From contig CM039511.1 of assembly GCA_022432975.1 (NCBI GenBank), positions 20,052,557 through 20,116,556 on the forward strand: a DNA stretch of 64,000 bases, written 5' to 3'. The translations under genes and the position numbers were made by a program. Below, one piece after another: positions 60,558-64,000 of this stretch (its first letter is position 1; every line of letters begins with the position of its first letter). The notes beneath the pieces are model-generated. The model did no database searches. It was given only the letters and a program-made list of their open reading frames with translations, and had not been told where the DNA came from. The DNA comes from Begonia masoniana (taxonomy: Eukaryota > Streptophyta > Magnoliopsida > Cucurbitales > Begoniaceae).

Positions 60558-62064
60558 TGATAAGTGTGTTTTTTGCACACTTATTTGTGCTTTTCATTTT
60601 TGTTTCGATTAGTTTTTCCTTGAGCGTTTGAATTTATTTAATGTTATGAGTGAGATTGTGCAGGTAAGTTGAGTTTTAACAGATAATGGCGGATTTGGGT
60701 TCGAAATAGGAAGTAAAGCGACAAAAAATGAAGGAAAAAGAAAAGCCGATCACGATCGATCGTGATTGTACCACGATCGATCGTGATCCACAAAAAAATC
60801 AAAGAAAAGTTCCAGAGACAGCCCGATCGATCGGGCGTGTACCACGATCGATCGTGATACGTGAAATTTTCTTCCACAGATTCTAGAGCCGGCCCGATTG
60901 ATCGGGCGTGTACCATGATCGATCGTGATTTGAGAAAGTTCGCGACAAAAATTCCAGAGAAGACCCGATCGATCGGGCATTGTACCACGATCGATCGGGA
61001 TCAGCGTAAATTTCGTTGATTAATATCTCAACGTAACCACGATCGATCGGGATCATATCGCGATCGCGGGAAATATTGAAAGTTAAATTTTTAACTTATT
61101 GATCGGATCAATCTCGGCCGTTGATTTATGGACCGCAGCCCTAATTTGAGAAAAATATAAAAGTTTGAGAAAGAACGAAAGAAAAGATAGAACGGGATAG
61201 AGAGAAAAACCCTACGGAGACATCGGAGGCCGGATCGAAGCAATTGGCGAGGAACGGGCGAATTCGACGAAAATTTCACAGTGTTTTCTTTCTTCTCTTC
61301 TTTTCTTATATCATGAACTATTTTATTTTCTCTGTAGTTTTCTTTAACTTTATCATGAACTAAACTTTCGATTCTAGGGTTTCGACGTAACTTTGTTATG
61401 AATATTTATTTTTCTTAATTCCAGTTTTTAGTTTTCTATTTCTTTTCTGTGTTGAGTAATCTATTCTGAACTTAATGCTTAGGTTTGCTTGATCACCAAA
61501 ACTAAGAATTTTAGGGTTAATTTGGGATGCGAGAGCGGAGAATTTAACCGTGCATTGAATATTTTACCTTAAAAATGACCTTAGACTAGAGATAGTTAGG
61601 GCGTTTGAGTGGTAATTCAATTTCTTGCTCTTAATGTATTCAATTGATTGTAGGGTTAGAGACCGAAGGTAATAACGCATCAATTGAGTAAGCTTATTAA
61701 TACTCGAGAGAGTTTAATAAACAACATAGTGAAATAACCATCAACACGAAGGAATAGGAATTAATTACTTAAATTAGGGTTGTTAAATAGGATTAGCTAA
61801 GTGAAATCGGAACCCTGGAATTATTCTCCTCACATAATCTTAACTCTTTACATTCGAATCTGTTATTTAAATTGTTTGATTTATTTTATTTGAATTATTT
61901 TAGTTTAAAATCCAAAATCATCAACATACTGTTTCTCTTCAAATTAAGCTGAAAATTAGATATTCAATACTTAACATATTTATTTATCGTGGGATTGACA
62001 CTCATGCTTGCACACACTTTACTACTTTTGCGACAAGTGCACTTGGGTGTAGTTTTTCGCAACA
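60558..62064 (+). repeat. Athila 5' LTR
   Basis: 1507 bp. It starts TGATAAGTGTG, whose terminal hairpin ATAAGTGTG/CACACTTAT is shared with the inverted LTR, and ends TTTTTCGCAACA before the primer site. It contains the palindrome array 60751-61070. Confidence 0.85.
60751..61070. repeat. GATCGATC palindrome array in the Athila 5' LTR
   Basis: CACGATCGATCGTG at 60751 and 60772; CCCGATCGATCGGG at 60822 and 60964 with a one-base variant at 60893; CACGATCGATCGTG or variants at 60843, 60914, 60986 and 61038; a final ATCGCGATCGCGG at 61057. Pairs recur every 69-71 bp, with a GTGTACCA-type spacer inside each pair. Confidence 0.93.
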
Positions 62065-62070
62065 AATTTT

Positions 62071-62088
62071 TGGCGCCGTTGCCGGGGA
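62071..62088 (+). other. Athila primer binding site (tRNA-Asp type)
   Basis: TGGCGCCGTTGCCGGGGA, six bases after the LTR end, complementary to the 3' end of plant tRNA-Asp. Confidence 0.95.
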
Positions 62089-62186
62089 ATTTAGTTTTGT
62101 TATTATTGAAATATTTGATTTTAGTTCATCTTTGAATTTTCTTTTATTGCTAGGCTTAAATTGCATTATTTACACATTGCAGGTGC

Positions 62187-64000
62187 ATGCGAAAACTAGG
62201 TACTGCCAACCTACTCCCTATCGACCTTGAAATTAAACGAACCTGCCATAGAAATCGTAGGAAAACAAAGCAAGCAATTATGGCAGATAATGAAAATGCA
62301 GACTTACGACAGGCTATCGAGATTGAGGGAGTTGGGAGACGCACATTGCTTGATTATGTTATGCCATCCATGGACGAGGTTCAATCAGCAATTCGAAAAT
62401 CGGCCATCACGTGCAACAATTTTTAAATTAAGCTGGGAACAATACAAATGATTCAACAATATCAATTTTGTGGTTTGCCTAACGAGGACCCTAAGGATCA
62501 TATTGCTAGCTTCGTCGAAGTCTGTGATACTTTTAAATACCATAATGTCTCTGATGATGCTGTCAAGCTCAGGTTATTCCCTTTCACACTAAGAGATCGC
62601 GCTAAGAATTGGTTACACTCTTTACCCCCGGATTCAATTACAACGTGGAATGAATTAGTTCAGAAATTTCTATCTAAATTCTTTCCATTTGAAAAGATGG
62701 CAAAACTCCGTAACGAGATCACCAATTTCACTCAATTCGATGGTGAGACAGTTTATGAAGCATGGGGCCGATTCAAGGAGCTTTTAAGAAGATGCCCCCA
62801 ACATGGTCTACCACAATGGATGCAAATACAGACATTCTTCATTGGCCTATCAGTTTCTACAAGGACTCTTGTCAACTCAGTAGCTGCTGGATCACTACTA
62901 CAAAAGACAGAAGTGGAGGCATTCAACCTGTTAGAGGAATTATCCCTCAATAATGATCAGTGCCCGGTTGAACGTCAGATTTTGAGGAGGCAGCCAAATA
63001 CCCCAGAAATGGATGCGATAAAAGCATTGACTACATAAATTGCATCCCTCACTCAGCACATCCAAGGTAACCAAGCTCCAGTTAATGCAATTCATTCCCC
63101 AATCATACAATGTCAGTGGTGTCAAGGACCACATTCTAGTGATAACTGTCTGCAAATTAACCAAATGGCTAGCAGTTCATCTGAACAAGCTCAATATGTG
63201 GGCAATTATACTAGACCGATATACCAGAATTCAGGGAATAATTTTAATGGGGGGTGCAACAATCACCCGAATTTTTCGTGGAAAAATCAGAATAACGCCG
63301 TGCAAATGCCTCAAGTGCCTCAGCAAGGACCACCAGTTCACGACAGGAAAGTTAATCTTGAAGAGTTAATTGCCAAAATGGGCGAGCGCACTAATAGTAT
63401 CATTGCCGAAATGGGGGAGCATACTAATAAATTTATGGCTGAAATGCGCACTACTCTGCAGAACCAATCAGCACAAATCAGAAGTTTAGAAACTCAAATG
63501 GGTCAGTTAGCCAATGCAATCAGTGGTCGACCTCAAGGTGCATTACCGAGTTCTACAGAAATAAACCCCAAGGATCACTGTAACGCAATCACTCTTAGAA
63601 GTGGAGCGGTGATTGACAATTTGGGAAAAGTTGATGAAAATATGGAGAAAAAGGCTAAGAATGACTCGTCCAAAGATGTACCGAGTGACAGTGAACAGCA
63701 AAAGGCACGGAAAATTACACCTGCCCTAAGCAAGACCGAAATGACTTCAAGGATTCCATTTCCTCAACGGTTGAAAAATGTGAAGACTGACAAGCAGTTT
63801 GGGAAATTTTTGGAAGTATTCAAGCAACTCCACATTAATATTCCATTCGTCGAGGCTTTGGAGCAAATGCCGAGTTATGCCAAGTTCTTAAAAGATATCT
63901 TGACTCACAAGAAAAAAATAGAGGATTGCAGCACTATCGCATTATCAGAGGAATGCAGTGCTATTATTCAGAGGAAGCTTCCACAGAAGCTTAAAGACCC
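62187..64000 (+). pseudogene. Athila gag (partial, two nonsense codons)
   Basis: The start chosen is ATG at 62187 (MRKLGTANLLPIDLEIKRT), the first in frame after the leader. The frame has a TAA at 62424 after NNF and another TAA at 63036 after DAIKALTT, and is otherwise open to the window end. The capsid region has FCGLPNEDPKDHIASFVEVC, LFPFTLRDRAKNWLHSLPPD, KLRNEITNFTQFDGETVYEA and ERFKELL-like sequence. A zinc knuckle CQWCQGPHSSDNC follows at about 63110. Further on, a heptad-like region (IRSLETQMGQLANAI) and the AITLRSG motif precede a segment (PFPQRLKN, FGKFLEVFKQLHINIPFVEAL) that normally leads to protease. The second stop fits a single CAA to TAA change. Confidence 0.9.

Larger units (their letters stand above)
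60558..64000 (+). mobile_element. Athila-type Ty3-gypsy retrotransposon, 5' part
   Basis: LTR 60558-62064, tRNA-Asp primer site 62071-62088, short leader and gag running off the window. The combination of that primer site with the gag motifs LLPIDLEI, NNF, LFPFTLRDRAKNWL and AITLRSG is characteristic of Athila. Pol lies outside the window. Confidence 0.92.

Noticed and set aside
60664..60672. Strong CAG|GTAAGT donor near the Athila LTR start
   Set aside because: It is not preserved in the inverted LTR and probably lies upstream of transcription start.

Overview
This window is a gene-poor, repeat-dense piece of a flowering-plant nuclear genome, probably a eudicot. That reading rests on nested Ty3/gypsy LTR retrotransposons of the Tekay/Del chromovirus lineage (integrase ending in a chromodomain with a VEEATWER-type motif, tRNA-iMet primer site, LTRs starting TGT and ending ACA) and one Athila-type element (tRNA-Asp primer site, Athila gag). 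I cannot name the species. I found no credible host protein gene, tRNA, rRNA or CRISPR array. Every retrotransposon gene seen is damaged.

Layout. 1-445: AT-rich fold-back (MITE-like) repeat. 446-2474: featureless AT-rich DNA. 2475-4253 and 12759-13987: relics of an old LTR family (called F), one tandemly duplicated and carrying a perfect TTACTT-type hexamer array. 4429-12758: Tekay element A (minus strand), with reverse transcriptase deleted and a 40-copy perfect 24-bp minisatellite in one LTR. 13988-23151: Tekay element B (minus), inserted in an F LTR and cut short on the right by C. 23152-42191: Tekay element C (minus), whose gag is interrupted by element D. 30006-38342: D (minus), a pol-less Tekay derivative with an LTR holding (GA)251. 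42192-42438: a second C internal fragment, so one C LTR is shared by two tandem copies. 42439-51906: Tekay element E (plus). 51907-53747: a 1.6-kb tandem duplication of the end of E plus flanking DNA. 53748-59010: AT-rich DNA with no recognisable gene. 59011-60465: an Athila LTR on the minus strand. 60558-64000: the 5' part of an Athila element on the plus strand, running off the window.

The protein domains form the usual gypsy order: gag (capsid plus zinc knuckle), protease, reverse transcriptase, RNase H, integrase, chromodomain. The insertion order readable from interruptions is F, then A and B, then C into B, then D into C. The position of E relative to these is blurred by a deletion junction.

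Three cis-element patterns look most worth following up. (1) A short stem-loop in the LTRs of all five Tekay families, with compensatory changes in the stem, lies 13-17 nt before a TGATGTAGGTG-like box. (2) A 60-66-nt putative intron (ACT|GTAAGT donor, AG acceptor just before the gag start codon) occurs in the leader of all five Tekay families. (3) Arrays of GATCGATC-centred palindromes occur in LTRs of two distant lineages, with palindromic arms that differ between copies. Alignments were done by eye, so boundaries are good to a few bases and no percentages or ages are given.
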